Of a DNA stretch of 64,000 bases, positions 54,868 to 63,979 are shown piece after piece. The DNA comes from W1P20-047 sp051878795 (GTDB lineage Bacteria; Actinomycetota; Coriobacteriia; Coriobacteriales; Eggerthellaceae): NCBI GenBank assembly GCA_051878795.1, contig JBJEKU010000095.1, positions 51,037 through 115,036 of the forward strand, given 5' to 3'. Each line of letters opens with the position of its first letter. The first letter of the stretch is position 1. Both the position numbers and the translations under genes were made by a program. The notes under the pieces are model-generated. The model saw only the letters and a program-made list of their open reading frames with translations. It was not told the origin of the DNA and made no database searches.

Positions 54868-56901
54868 GTGAACGGAAGCATGACAGGCCGAGTCTTCAAT
54901 AACCGATACCAGATCACCGACAGGGTGGGTATCGGCGGAATGGCTGAAGTATACCAAGCCCAGGACCGCGTCCTGGGTCGCCGCGTCGCAATCAAGGTGA
55001 TGCTGCCGCAGTATGCCGCAGACCCCGAATTCACCAGGCGCTTCCGCCAGGAAGCCGCCTCCGCGGCTAATCTGAGCAGCCCGTATATCGTCAACGTCTA
55101 TGACTGGGGCCAGGACGACGGCACGTACTACATCGTCATGGAATACGTGCGCGGTTCCGACCTGAAAACCGCCATCCAGCAGCGTGGACCCATCACCCAG
55201 CGCAAGGCCGCCGAAATCGGCTCGCAGGTCTGCCAGGCGCTCTCCGTCGCGCATAACCAGGACATCGTCCATCGCGACATCAAGCCGCAGAACATCATGA
55301 TCCAGCCCGACGGCAACATCAAGGTGATGGACTTCGGCATCGCACGCGCCAAGAACTCCGTGGGCCAGCGCACTTCTGCGGTACTGGGCACCGCCCACTA
55401 CATTTCCCCGGAACAGGCGCAGGGCAAGGATTGCACCGCCACCAGCGACATCTACTCGCTGGGCATCGTACTGTACGAGGCAACCACCGGCCAGCTGCCC
55501 TTCGACGGGCCCGACGCCATCAGCGTCGCCACCAAGCAGGTGAACGAATACCCCAAGCTTCCCAGCGAGATCAACCCCGAAATCGATCCCGCCCTGGAAG
55601 CCATCATCATGCGTGCCCTGGAAAAGGATCCCAACGCACGCTTCGCCGATGCCCAGGAAATGAAGCAGGCGCTCAACGATTACCTGGCAGGCCGTGCAGG
55701 CTCCGGCATGGCCCAGCAGCCCACCCAATTCATCAACTACCCCAACGCAGGCGCAACCACGGTGATGCCCGTGAACGCCACCGGCGGCATGAAGCCCATC
55801 ACCTCTGTCAACCCGGTGGTCGAAGCCGATACCAAGCAGGGCAAGAAGAAAGGCGGCAAGGGCAAGCTCATCGCCATCCTGGCCGTTATCGCTGCAATCG
55901 CTATCGCGGCCTTCGCCTTCTTCAACGCGAACAGCAACGAAGTCACCGTACCCGACGTCGAAGGCAAGACGGTGTCCAAAGCCACCGAGATGCTGCAAGA
56001 CGCCGGCTTCAAGGTTGGCAAGCAAACCGAGACCTACAGCGAGAACGTCGACAAGGGCCTGGTCGTGGGCACGGATCCTGAAGGGGGCAAGCGCGCGCCC
56101 AAGGGATCCACAGTCAACATCCTGGTCTCCCAGGGCGCCGAAGAGGCGACCGTCCCCGATCTGAGCGACATGACCGCCTCGGAAGCGCAGGAGGCACTGA
56201 AGAAAGCAGGCTTGGTCGGTAAGGCCGGCACATCCGAAAAGTCCGACGATGTCGAAAAGGGCAAGGTCATGAGCCAAGACCCCGATCCCGGCGAGAAGGT
56301 TGCCGTAGGCACCACTGTCACCTACGTGATCAGCCTGGGCGGCGAGGAAGTCGATGTACCCGATGTGGTAGGCAGCACCGAAGCAGACGCAACCGACACC
56401 CTGGAAGCTGCGGGCTTCAAGGTGAGCGTCAGCAGCACCGAAAGCGGTAGCGTCCCCGACGGCTGCGTTGCCAGCCAGAACCCCGGTGCCGGCGAAAAAG
56501 CCGCCAAGGGCGATACCGTCACCATCACCGTCAAGAAGGGCGGCAAGCACAGCGTCAGCGCAAGCTGCAGCCCTGCAGAAGGCGGCACCATCTCGCTGAG
56601 CACCTCTGAAGTGGACAATGGCGGCGGCGTGAACTACACCATCTCCGTCAACCCCGGCTACACCATCGCCAGCATCACCGACAACTACGGTGGAAGCTAT
56701 GGCGCCTCCGCAAGCGGCTATATCGGCAACATCACCGCCGATACCGTAATCTACGTTACCTTCGCCTCCACCTCCGGCGGAGGGGGCGTCATCTATGACG
56801 ATCCGGGTACGACCGACGAACCCGCTACGGAGCCCGCCACCGAGCCCGATGAGCCCAACAGCGCAAGCACCGAACAAGCCCAACACGACGACAAAGAATA
56901 G
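54868..56901 (+). CDS. pknB: PASTA-repeat Ser/Thr protein kinase PknB
   Basis: The 677-residue membrane kinase senses cell-wall material. Kinase domain (1-260): VGIGGMAEVYQA, VAIKVML, HRDIKPQNIM, DFGIARAKN and HYISPEQAQG. A TM helix lies near residue 345, then three PASTA repeats (each with VPD and GSTV- or GDTV-like parts) to about 555. A further 80-residue beta domain with PGYTIASI resembles InlB-type B repeats, and the end is Pro/Glu-rich. The GTG at 54868 has AAAGGAG at 7 nt. No pknA precedes it. Confidence 0.93.
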   Translation: MNGSMTGRVFNNRYQITDRVGIGGMAEVYQAQDRVLGRRVAIKVMLPQYAADPEFTRRFRQEAASAANLSSPYIVNVYDWGQDDGTYYIVMEYVRGSDLKTAIQQRGPITQRKAAEIGSQVCQALSVAHNQDIVHRDIKPQNIMIQPDGNIKVMDFGIARAKNSVGQRTSAVLGTAHYISPEQAQGKDCTATSDIYSLGIVLYEATTGQLPFDGPDAISVATKQVNEYPKLPSEINPEIDPALEAIIMRALEKDPNARFADAQEMKQALNDYLAGRAGSGMAQQPTQFINYPNAGATTVMPVNATGGMKPITSVNPVVEADTKQGKKKGGKGKLIAILAVIAAIAIAAFAFFNANSNEVTVPDVEGKTVSKATEMLQDAGFKVGKQTETYSENVDKGLVVGTDPEGGKRAPKGSTVNILVSQGAEEATVPDLSDMTASEAQEALKKAGLVGKAGTSEKSDDVEKGKVMSQDPDPGEKVAVGTTVTYVISLGGEEVDVPDVVGSTEADATDTLEAAGFKVSVSSTESGSVPDGCVASQNPGAGEKAAKGDTVTITVKKGGKHSVSASCSPAEGGTISLSTSEVDNGGGVNYTISVNPGYTIASITDNYGGSYGASASGYIGNITADTVIYVTFASTSGGGGVIYDDPGTTDEPATEPATEPDEPNSASTEQAQHDDKE

Positions 56902-56926
56902 CCTCCGATTCCATCGAATCCGCATC

Positions 56927-56963
56927 GCCCCCGTTTCCCGACTGGGAAGCGGGGGCTTTCCCT
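56927..56963 (+). terminator. Terminator after pknB
   Basis: GCCCCCGTTTCCC pairs with GGGAAGCGGGGGC around GACT, followed by TTTC. A second perfect hairpin (GCGCTCCAGC / GCTGGAGCGC, 56969-56992) follows and could serve the convergent gene. Confidence 0.75.
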
Positions 56964-57042
56964 TGCCTGCGCTCCAGCATGAGCTGGAGCGCATACGGCA
57001 TCGCTATCGGGCAAACAGGATACTCTGGGGTATCGTTTGCCG

Positions 57043-59229
57043 CTATCGCGCTTGGAAGATCTCGTTGACGGCCACCCAGTCGCAAATGGGCTCCATGTCC
57101 TCATAGCATTCGTAACCGCCCGCACCGATGTAGGTACTCTCGGACGTAATGAGGATGGTCCAAACCTTGCCGTCCTGCGTGCCCTGGGCGCAGATGAAAT
57201 CACCCGTTCCCAAGTCCTTGCCGGACTTGCCGTTATAGTCCAGGTCGCTCTGGGTGCAGGAATCGGACATACCCTCCAGCCCGCAGGCTTCCATGTACTC
57301 CTTCACCTTCGCCGTGGTGAAATCGACGCCCAGGCTCGCGTCGCTCTTAGCGGGAATGAAGATGCGCACGCCTTCGAAGCCCCTGCCTTGCGCCATGTAG
57401 TCGGCAACATCGAGCACGTTATCTTCGATATAGGGTGCCGGAGTGAAGCTGACGGTAGCACCGTCGGTACGGGACCACTTCTGGGAAACGCAATCCTCGC
57501 CGTTCCAGTCGTTCGTATAGGCATAGCTACCGGCAACCACGAAGCCCTTCCATTTCAGGTACTCGGAAAGGTCCTGGGGCTTGATATCGAAGTACTCCAT
57601 GATGTGCATGAAGTCGCTGGGGCCGGGCGATGCCACCATGAGGGTGACCGTGGAGCCCAGGTTTGCCAGCTCCTTCGCCTTCGGCTTGGTGGAAACGACC
57701 TTGCCCGACTCTTCTTCGGAATCCGCCCACTTGACGCTCACCGCATAACCGGCATCCTCGAGCGTCTTCACGGCTTCATCTTGGGTCTTCCCCACCACAT
57801 CGGGAAGATAGGCGGTGGTCGCAACGGTGAGCACGATCTCATCGTCCAAATCGAAGGCCTGGTCCACATCGGGGGAGACCGCGATGACCGTGTTCTCGGG
57901 CTGGTTCGATTTCTTGAGCGATTCCTTGATGTTGGTAGCACCCTGCTCTTCCAGCATCTGGCGCGCAGACTCCAGGTCCATGCCCACCACGTCGGGGATG
58001 GTCTGGGAAGACGCCACGGTGATGGTTACCGTCGAGCCCTTGCGATGGCGGGTTCCGCATTCGGGCTCGCAGGCAAGCACGGTACCGTCTTCGGCACCAT
58101 CCACCGCCTCGCTTTTCACCTCAACCTCGAAGCCCGCATCGCTCAAGCGGGTGCGCGCTTCGCGGGATGTGGAGTCCACCACCTGGGGGATAGGCGTATT
58201 GAAAAACAGCAGCTTCACGGCAACGGCCAAGACGATCACGGCCAGAACCGCCGCTGCGATCTTGAACCATTTCGCGGGGATCCTCTTCACGAAGTCGGCA
58301 CGGTCCCTTGCGGCGTCCGAGAAGCTCTTGGAACCCTTCGAGGATACCGAGGAGATAACCGCCGTGGTATCGGGGTCGGAGCCGGGCACCTTCCTGATGC
58401 GCTGGGTGACGGCATCGCGGTCCACGCCGTTGGAATGCTTGCCGAACACCGGCCCGCTACCCTGCGTTGCATCCGAGCCGTCTTCATCGCCCAAAACGCT
58501 GGAAGCATGGGAAGGCCTCTTCGCGGAATGCTTCGACTTTAAGATGATCTCGTCGTCATCGTAGTCGTCGGCATCATCGGGATCGCCGCTTTCGTCGGCA
58601 TCACCGGGCTTTTCGGATTCCTCGGAAGAACCTTCCTCCGAAACGCAAACGCCCTCGGGCGCATCCGCAGCCTCTTCGCTTGCAGCCTCATCGTCGGCCT
58701 GAGCACTGGAGGCGCTCCCCGCTTCGGAAGGAGCATCCTGCACGGCGCTCCCATCCTCCACCGGGGGCATAACGGCAGTCATCTGCACCGTGGGGAATTC
58801 CCTATCCCACGAAGCCAGGCCCGCCGGGCCCTGCGGACGATCGTTTCGGGGGACGCCATTAAGGACGGGATCATCGGCGGCAGCATCGCCTTCCTTGGCA
58901 TCGCCTTGCGCGCCCCCTTCTTCCGAAGGATCGGGGGTATCGGCCTCCGCGGAATCAAGGGCCCCTTCCCCTATCGGAGCATCAGGGGCATCGCAGCTTT
59001 CGGCAACGGCAACGCCGGCTTCATCGCCCTCTGCCGCATCCGACTCGCCTTCGCAGCGGCCAGGGATGGCCCCGGTCTTCTGCCCTTCGATCACATACGG
59101 CACGACTCCGCTCAGCACGGGTCGCTGGGCATTGTCGTCGAAAGCCTCTTCCACGGAAAGGGGCAGGCCGCACTGCGAGCAGTACTGGCTATCGTCGCTG
59201 TTGTCGTGTCCGCATGCCTTGCAAATCAT
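57043..59229 (-). CDS. Zinc-ribbon, PASTA-repeat membrane protein without kinase domain
   Basis: The 728-residue protein starts with a zinc ribbon (CKACGHDNSDDSQYCSQCG), continues with about 250 acidic disordered residues, then a basic stretch, one TM helix (AAAVLAVIVLAVAVKLLFF), three PASTA repeats (about 350-555) and a C-terminal domain of about 170 residues with four Cys and DFMHIMEYFDI. It has no kinase motifs, and may read peptidoglycan or act with PknB, encoded convergently. AAGGAGG is 5 nt before the ATG. Confidence 0.8.
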   Translation of the reverse strand: MICKACGHDNSDDSQYCSQCGLPLSVEEAFDDNAQRPVLSGVVPYVIEGQKTGAIPGRCEGESDAAEGDEAGVAVAESCDAPDAPIGEGALDSAEADTPDPSEEGGAQGDAKEGDAAADDPVLNGVPRNDRPQGPAGLASWDREFPTVQMTAVMPPVEDGSAVQDAPSEAGSASSAQADDEAASEEAADAPEGVCVSEEGSSEESEKPGDADESGDPDDADDYDDDEIILKSKHSAKRPSHASSVLGDEDGSDATQGSGPVFGKHSNGVDRDAVTQRIRKVPGSDPDTTAVISSVSSKGSKSFSDAARDRADFVKRIPAKWFKIAAAVLAVIVLAVAVKLLFFNTPIPQVVDSTSREARTRLSDAGFEVEVKSEAVDGAEDGTVLACEPECGTRHRKGSTVTITVASSQTIPDVVGMDLESARQMLEEQGATNIKESLKKSNQPENTVIAVSPDVDQAFDLDDEIVLTVATTAYLPDVVGKTQDEAVKTLEDAGYAVSVKWADSEEESGKVVSTKPKAKELANLGSTVTLMVASPGPSDFMHIMEYFDIKPQDLSEYLKWKGFVVAGSYAYTNDWNGEDCVSQKWSRTDGATVSFTPAPYIEDNVLDVADYMAQGRGFEGVRIFIPAKSDASLGVDFTTAKVKEYMEACGLEGMSDSCTQSDLDYNGKSGKDLGTGDFICAQGTQDGKVWTILITSESTYIGAGGYECYEDMEPICDWVAVNEIFQAR

Positions 59230-59426
59230 CGGTACCTCCTTGCGGAAACGATGTTACCGAAAGCACCCCATGGTGTCGACTAAAGCCCCAGGTGACGCAG
59301 GACGAATCACGGATATTCCCGAGAATTCGACGCGAATACGCCGATAGGCAGACGCATGGCACCTGCAAGCGCGCTTGTGGGATAATCGGCTGGATTGCAA
59401 ACCGACCACCTATCGAAGGAGCACAC

Positions 59427-60233
59427 GTGCTGGGAGCCATCATCGGCGATATCGTGGGATCGCCCTACGAGTTTTCGTACAACCGCATGAACATGTCAGG
59501 AATCCCCTTCTGGAACCCCGATTGCCGCTTCACCGACGACAGCGTGATGACCCTGGCCATCGCCGACGCGCTCATGCGCTCCGAAGACGAAGGGAGCGAC
59601 TTCAGGCAGGAAGCCGTGAAGAGCATGCGCCGCTTCGCACTGCGCTACCCCGCCGCCGGCTACGGCGGGCGCTTCAGCATGTGGGTAGTGGAAGACGATC
59701 CGCAGCCTTACGACAGCTGGGGAAACGGAAGCGCCATGCGCGTTTCCAGCGTGGGCTGGGCCTTCGACAGCCTGGAGGAAACCGAACGGATGGCGGCCGC
59801 AAGCGCCGATGTGACCCACAACCACCCGGAAGGCATCAAGGGAGCGCAGGCAACTGCCGCGGCCATCTTCCTGGCGCGTACCGGCAGCACGAAAGAGCAG
59901 ATCAAAAGCTATATCCAGCAGCGCTTCGACTACGACCTGGACTTTACCATCGAGCAGATCCGACCCGAATACTCCTACGATGTCAGCTGCCAGGGAAGCG
60001 TGCCCCAGTCCATCGTGGCCTTCCTGGAAGCGCAGGACTACGAGCAGACCGTGAAACTGGCAATCAGCCTGGGCGGCGACACCGACACCATGGCCTGCAT
60101 CGGCGGCTCTATCGCGGAAGCTTTCTGGGGGGTTCCCGATGAAATCGCAGCAAAGGGGCGGGAATACCTGGACCCCTTCCTGAACGACGCGATCGACCGC
60201 TGGAACGATTGGCTGGCAAAGCGCCGCGCGTAA
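59427..60233 (+). CDS. ADP-ribosylglycohydrolase (DraG-like)
   Basis: The 268-residue protein removes ADP-ribose from modified targets or acts on small ADP-ribosyl compounds. It has the N-terminal LGAIIGDIVGSPYEF, metal-binding FTDDSVMTLAIADA, GNGSAMRVS and the second metal site GGDTDTMACIGGSIAEAFWG. The start is the GTG at 59427, with AAGGAG at 5 nt. Longer in-frame starts run into the divergent zinc-ribbon gene. No toxin-type ADP-ribosyltransferase gene is near. Confidence 0.9.
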   Translation: MLGAIIGDIVGSPYEFSYNRMNMSGIPFWNPDCRFTDDSVMTLAIADALMRSEDEGSDFRQEAVKSMRRFALRYPAAGYGGRFSMWVVEDDPQPYDSWGNGSAMRVSSVGWAFDSLEETERMAAASADVTHNHPEGIKGAQATAAAIFLARTGSTKEQIKSYIQQRFDYDLDFTIEQIRPEYSYDVSCQGSVPQSIVAFLEAQDYEQTVKLAISLGGDTDTMACIGGSIAEAFWGVPDEIAAKGREYLDPFLNDAIDRWNDWLAKRRA

Positions 60234-60291
60234 CGTAGCCCGTCTGAAGACGCTCCGCACGCAGACGTCCCAATTCCACCCGTAACAAAGC

Positions 60292-60323
60292 AACCCCGCA
60301 GCATCACGATGCTACGGGGTTTT
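60292..60323 (+). terminator. Terminator between ADP-ribosylglycohydrolase and aminotransferase genes
   Basis: AACCCCGCAGCAT and ATGCTACGGGGTT form a long stem followed by TTTC. A-rich sequence on the other side allows action on the convergent transcript as well. Confidence 0.85.
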
Positions 60324-60361
60324 CATCATGAGGTTTTCGTACGAAGCGGACCGAACCTGCC

Positions 60362-61546
60362 CTACAACGACTGCACCGGTCGATGCGCAGGCATCTTTTG
60401 GCGGATACCTTCCAAACGCTCGAGCGCCGCATCCAGGGTTTCGGGGCGCTTGGCGAAGTTGAATCGGATCAGGTTGTTGACAGGCTCGATGAAGAAGCTT
60501 GACCCCGGGACCGCGCTCACGCCCACTTCGCGGGCCATAACCTCGCAGAACTCCAGGTCGTCTTCGTATCCGAACTCCGAGATGTCCATGAGCACGTAGT
60601 AGGCGCCCTCGGGCACGTTGTAGTTCAGGCCGATCGCTTTCAAGCCGCCCAGGAACCTGTCGCGCTTTTCGGAATAGGAGCGCTGCAGGCCGTCGTAGTA
60701 ATCCTGCCCGAAGCGCAAGGCAGGAACGATCGCCTCCTGCAAGGGAGCGGGCGCGCCCACGGTCAGGAAATCGTGCACTTTCTTCAGGCGCTCGGTGATC
60801 CATTCGGGCGCGATGGTATATCCCAGGCGCCAACCGGTGATGGAATAGGTTTTGGAAAGCGAGCCGCAGGAAATGGTGCGGTCCCACATGCCCGGCAGCG
60901 TGGCAAAGTAAGTATGCACATGAGGTTCGTACACGATGTGCTCGTACACTTCGTCCACCAGCACATAGGCGTCGTAGCGCTGCGCCATCTGCGCGATCAG
61001 ACCCAGCTCCTCGCGCGTGAACACGCGCCCGCAGGGGTTGGAGGGGTTGCACAGGATAAGCGCCTTCGCACCGGTTTCGAAGGCGGCCTGCAGCTTATCC
61101 GGGTCGAAGCGGAAAGTCGGCGGCTCCAGCGGGACGAACACAGGCTGGGCGCCGGCGAGGATGGTATCGGCACGGTAGTTCTCGTAGAAGGGCGAGAAGA
61201 TGATCACCTTGTCGCCGGGGTCGGTCACGGTCATCATGGCCGCGAGCATAGCCTCGGTGCTGCCGCAGGTGACGGTGATTTCCGTCTCCGGGTCGATGGC
61301 GCGGCCCATGAAACGCGTCTGCTTTTCGGCCAGGGCGTCGCGGAAGCTCTTCGCGCCATAGGTGATGGAATACTGATGCACCTGTTCGTCGGAAACCTTG
61401 CGCAAGGCATCGAGCACTTCGGCGGGCGGGTTGAAATCCGGGAAGCCCTGCGACAGGTTGACCGCATCGTACTTCAGGGAAATACGCGTCATGCGCCTGA
61501 TGACGGAATCGGTGAACCGGGTTGTCCTTTCAGAAAGCGCCCTCAT
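60362..61546 (-). CDS. Class I/II PLP-dependent aminotransferase
   Basis: The 394-residue enzyme is of fold type I: NLSQGFPDFNPP, GSTEAMLAAMM, NPSNPCGRVF, DEVYEHIVYE, and the PLP-Lys in CGSLSKTYSITGWRLGY, with RFNFAKR near the end. It resembles the aspartate, methionine or kynurenine-type aminotransferases. ATG 61546 follows AGGGAAGGG. The long leader contains a T-box, so expression seems to depend on an uncharged tRNA. The amino acid cannot be named from sequence. Confidence 0.88.
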   Translation of the reverse strand: MRALSERTTRFTDSVIRRMTRISLKYDAVNLSQGFPDFNPPAEVLDALRKVSDEQVHQYSITYGAKSFRDALAEKQTRFMGRAIDPETEITVTCGSTEAMLAAMMTVTDPGDKVIIFSPFYENYRADTILAGAQPVFVPLEPPTFRFDPDKLQAAFETGAKALILCNPSNPCGRVFTREELGLIAQMAQRYDAYVLVDEVYEHIVYEPHVHTYFATLPGMWDRTISCGSLSKTYSITGWRLGYTIAPEWITERLKKVHDFLTVGAPAPLQEAIVPALRFGQDYYDGLQRSYSEKRDRFLGGLKAIGLNYNVPEGAYYVLMDISEFGYEDDLEFCEVMAREVGVSAVPGSSFFIEPVNNLIRFNFAKRPETLDAALERLEGIRQKMPAHRPVQSL

Positions 61547-61580
61547 GGCAATGCCCTTCCCTCTTATGCGTGCAGGTGCC

Positions 61581-61850
61581 CGCAGGGCAAGCAAAGAGCC
61601 CTGCGCATCCACGGTACCACCCAGGGCGCCCGTCGCAGCACGGGAACACGCAGGTTTTCGCCTAGCGAAACCTGGAGGATGCCTACATGCCCATCCAAGA
61701 TATCCCTACCCCTAAAACCAAAGCCCTGCGAAAGCCCCAGAAGGATCTTTATCGCTCGATGCATTCCAGAGAAAAGATCTTCCTTATCTCAAGCTCTTCC
61801 TTCTAGCTGACACTTCAGAAAAAACAAAGCAATATCCGAATGAAGCCGCA
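61581..61850 (-). promoter_or_regulatory. T-box riboswitch leader of the aminotransferase gene
   Basis: The minus strand at 61622-61609 reads GGGTGGTACCGTGG, close to the T-box sequence AGGGTGGNACCGCG whose bulge pairs with the tRNA acceptor end. Upstream is a hairpin (61651-61674) that could be Stem III. Downstream, CGCAGGGC and GCCCTGCG (61581-61605) form a competing stem. No clear T-run follows it, so control may be translational. Stem I is probably in the 100-150 nt upstream, but its specifier was not resolved. Confidence 0.6.
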
Positions 61851-61880
61851 TAAACATACTAGCCCGATGCGCTTTCGCCC

Positions 61881-61909
61881 TAAAAGAAAAGGCCGATATC
61901 GCAGCCTTT
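61881..61909 (-). terminator. Second terminator-like hairpin after Ltp lipoprotein
   Basis: On the minus strand AAAGGC pairs with GCCTTT around a 10-nt loop, followed by TTCTTTTA. It lies just upstream of the T-box leader. Confidence 0.5.
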
Positions 61910-61924
61910 AACCCGAACTAAGCA

Positions 61925-61956
61925 CAAAGAAGAACCGCCCGAGACTGGGCGGTTCC
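61925..61956 (-). terminator. Terminator after Ltp lipoprotein gene
   Basis: On the minus strand GAACCGCCC pairs with GGGCGGTTC, then CTTCTTTG. It lies 25 nt past the stop codon. Confidence 0.82.
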
Positions 61957-61982
61957 AGGAGAAAAAGACATCGAATTAAACT

Positions 61983-62459
61983 TTATTCAGGCATATTGTC
62001 TACAGCGTACTGAGCCTGTTCGGGAGTGAATTTCTCGCCATATTCGCTAACAAGCTGATCGTAAATCGCATCGGTGGACATACTCAGGTTGTCGCGGTAG
62101 TTGATTGCAGATTCCAAGGCATTCTGGTTCCAGTCGGCTTCCAGATGATCCATCGCCCACTGGGCGTCTTCAGGAGCGAACTGCTCGCCGTATTCGCTGG
62201 TGAGCTGGTCATAGATTCCCTGGTAGGACATGTGCATCATCTCGCTGTAGGTTTCTGCTTTGTTCAACGCAGCACGCTGTTCGGCAGTGCCCTCATCAGC
62301 CTTTTCCTCGGTTGCCTGGTCATCAGCGGTGTTTTCCGCAGCTTCTTCGGTCTTTGTGCCCGTGTCCTCACTATCGCTAGAAGAGCTTCCACCCGAGCAT
62401 GCGCAGAGGGCAAACGCCATAGCGATGGTAAGGAAAATCGCAGGAATAAACTTCTTCAT
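61983..62459 (-). CDS. Ltp-family surface lipoprotein
   Basis: The 158-residue protein has a lipoprotein signal (KKFIPAIFLTIAMAFALCAC) with lipobox Cys near residue 19-21, then a Ser/Glu/Thr-rich linker and two Ltp repeats (about 65-110 and 115-158), each with a GIYDQL or AIYDQL and SEYGE-F followed by A-x-A-x-Y-like helix. Such repeats occur in surface proteins of gut actinobacteria and in phage superinfection-exclusion lipoproteins. GAAGGGGAA precedes the ATG. Confidence 0.87.
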   Translation of the reverse strand: MKKFIPAIFLTIAMAFALCACSGGSSSSDSEDTGTKTEEAAENTADDQATEEKADEGTAEQRAALNKAETYSEMMHMSYQGIYDQLTSEYGEQFAPEDAQWAMDHLEADWNQNALESAINYRDNLSMSTDAIYDQLVSEYGEKFTPEQAQYAVDNMPE

Positions 62460-62494
62460 TTCCCCTTCTTTCCTACTGGGATAACGGTGATTTT

Positions 62495-62522
62495 ATTCTA
62501 GCGACTACGGCGATGCGCTCAA
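62495..62522 (-). promoter_or_regulatory. Putative promoter of Ltp lipoprotein gene
   Basis: On the minus strand TTGAGC (62517-62522), 16 nt and TAGAAT (62495-62500) are a plausible promoter about 35 nt before the start codon. Confidence 0.5.
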
Positions 62523-62617
62523 TCAGGTAAACGCGATTATATTATTCTCAAGCCGTCCTGGGATATTTATAGGACAGCTATCATTTTGCAAGTATTTGAT
62601 ACTTGACAATCCAGATA

Positions 62618-63979
62618 TTACAAGCAGAAACCCATATACAACGGCAAGAAAACCCTGTCCTGCTCGACTTTCAGCTGCTTGGGATGCAGAACATATTGGG
62701 TACCTATCTTCTTATCGAAACGCTTTTTGAAGCGGTCGAGCGATGTCGTTCCATATTGCCTAGGCGATTTAACCTCGATTGGGGAAACCCTCGGCTTGCC
62801 CGCAGCGTTCACGTAGGGCTTCTGGATAAGGAAATCTATCTCCATACGCTCTTCCCCTTCCGCTTTGCCGGATTGGGAATAGAAGAACAGACGGTGCCCG
62901 TTCGCAACGAGCATCTGGGCAACGATGTTCTCGGTCAGCATCCCCTCGTTGATTCCGATATCGCCCCGAAGAACCGTCCTGTAGACGTTCTCATCCGTCG
63001 TAAAGTCATCGGCAAATGCCAAGCTCACCAATAGCCCGGTATCGGCCATGTAGCATTTCAGCGCGCTTTGGTCCAAGCTCAGCGAAAGACCCACGCTCGG
63101 ATCGCTTGCCGCATAGCAGACATTCGCGATACGCGCGTCAGCCAACCAAAAGAAGGCTTCCTCATATGTCCTCATCCTGGCGTTCTTATCCAAAGAGCTC
63201 AGCGTGAACTTCTTCTCATGCTTGGAAAGCTGTCCCGGAATCCCATCTAGCACCGAGGCTACCTTGAATTCGTAACCGTGCGCGAATCTTGCCACGTCAT
63301 TGCGATACAGCTGCAAGATACGTCGCTTCTCACGATCGGCGGCTGCGAAGCTCCTTTGCGCAACGTACACATCCAAGGGCTTAGGCATCCCTCCGACGAG
63401 CATGTATTCCCGCAGCAGCCCCGATGCTTTGCGATGGAGCATGTCGGGAAGGGGCTTTTGCATGTCGAACTGTCGCCTGATCAGGTCAGCCAACTGGCGC
63501 TCCCCCATCGCCCAGAGGAATTCCTCGAAATCAAGCGGGGCCAATTCCAGAACCTCTTCTTCGGAAGGAATCACGATGTCTGCGATGTTCTGCTTGATGG
63601 AAAGAAGCAATCCCGTTTCTATGTAATCATAGCGTCCGTCGGCAACGAGGTACTTGATCAAACCGCGGGCAATCGGGCACATCTGCACTTCGTCGAACAC
63701 GATCAGCGTCTCACGCTCGTGCAGCTCGACGCCGTAATACGTGGAAAGGTAAAGAAACAGGGTGTCTAAGTCTGCGCGGTAATCCGAAAAGTAGTCTTTG
63801 ATCTCATTGGGTGCCTGGAAGAAATCGATGACAAGGCAGCTTCGGTACTCGTTCTTCCCGAATTCCTCGACCAGGGTGCTCTTGCCAACGCGACGCGCAC
63901 CCTCCACAAGCAGCGCACTGGTTCCCTGGCTGGTTTCCTTCCATTCCAGCAACCTGCCGTATGCCTTGCGTTCGAGCAT
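62618..63979 (-). CDS. AAA ATPase with DUF4143
   Basis: The 453-residue protein has an N-terminal AAA domain with Walker A VEGARRVGKSTLVEEF (residue about 26), Walker B TLIVFDEVQMCP, then a winged helix and a C-terminal DUF4143 region with FFYSQSGKAEGEERMEIDFLIQ and SPIEVKSPRQYGTTSL, which looks like a nuclease-fold (E-x-D-F and EVK). Such archaeal- and bacterial-type ATPases are common and uncharacterised. GGGG precedes the ATG at 63979. It is divergent in style from the core genes but has normal codon use. Residues 1-453 are complete. Confidence 0.88.
   Translation of the reverse strand: MLERKAYGRLLEWKETSQGTSALLVEGARRVGKSTLVEEFGKNEYRSCLVIDFFQAPNEIKDYFSDYRADLDTLFLYLSTYYGVELHERETLIVFDEVQMCPIARGLIKYLVADGRYDYIETGLLLSIKQNIADIVIPSEEEVLELAPLDFEEFLWAMGERQLADLIRRQFDMQKPLPDMLHRKASGLLREYMLVGGMPKPLDVYVAQRSFAAADREKRRILQLYRNDVARFAHGYEFKVASVLDGIPGQLSKHEKKFTLSSLDKNARMRTYEEAFFWLADARIANVCYAASDPSVGLSLSLDQSALKCYMADTGLLVSLAFADDFTTDENVYRTVLRGDIGINEGMLTENIVAQMLVANGHRLFFYSQSGKAEGEERMEIDFLIQKPYVNAAGKPRVSPIEVKSPRQYGTTSLDRFKKRFDKKIGTQYVLHPKQLKVEQDRVFLPLYMGFCL

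Noticed and set aside
55431..56081. Alternative-frame open reading frames inside pknB and rodA-pbpA
   Set aside because: They are Arg/His-rich shadows without starts or motifs inside well-supported genes.
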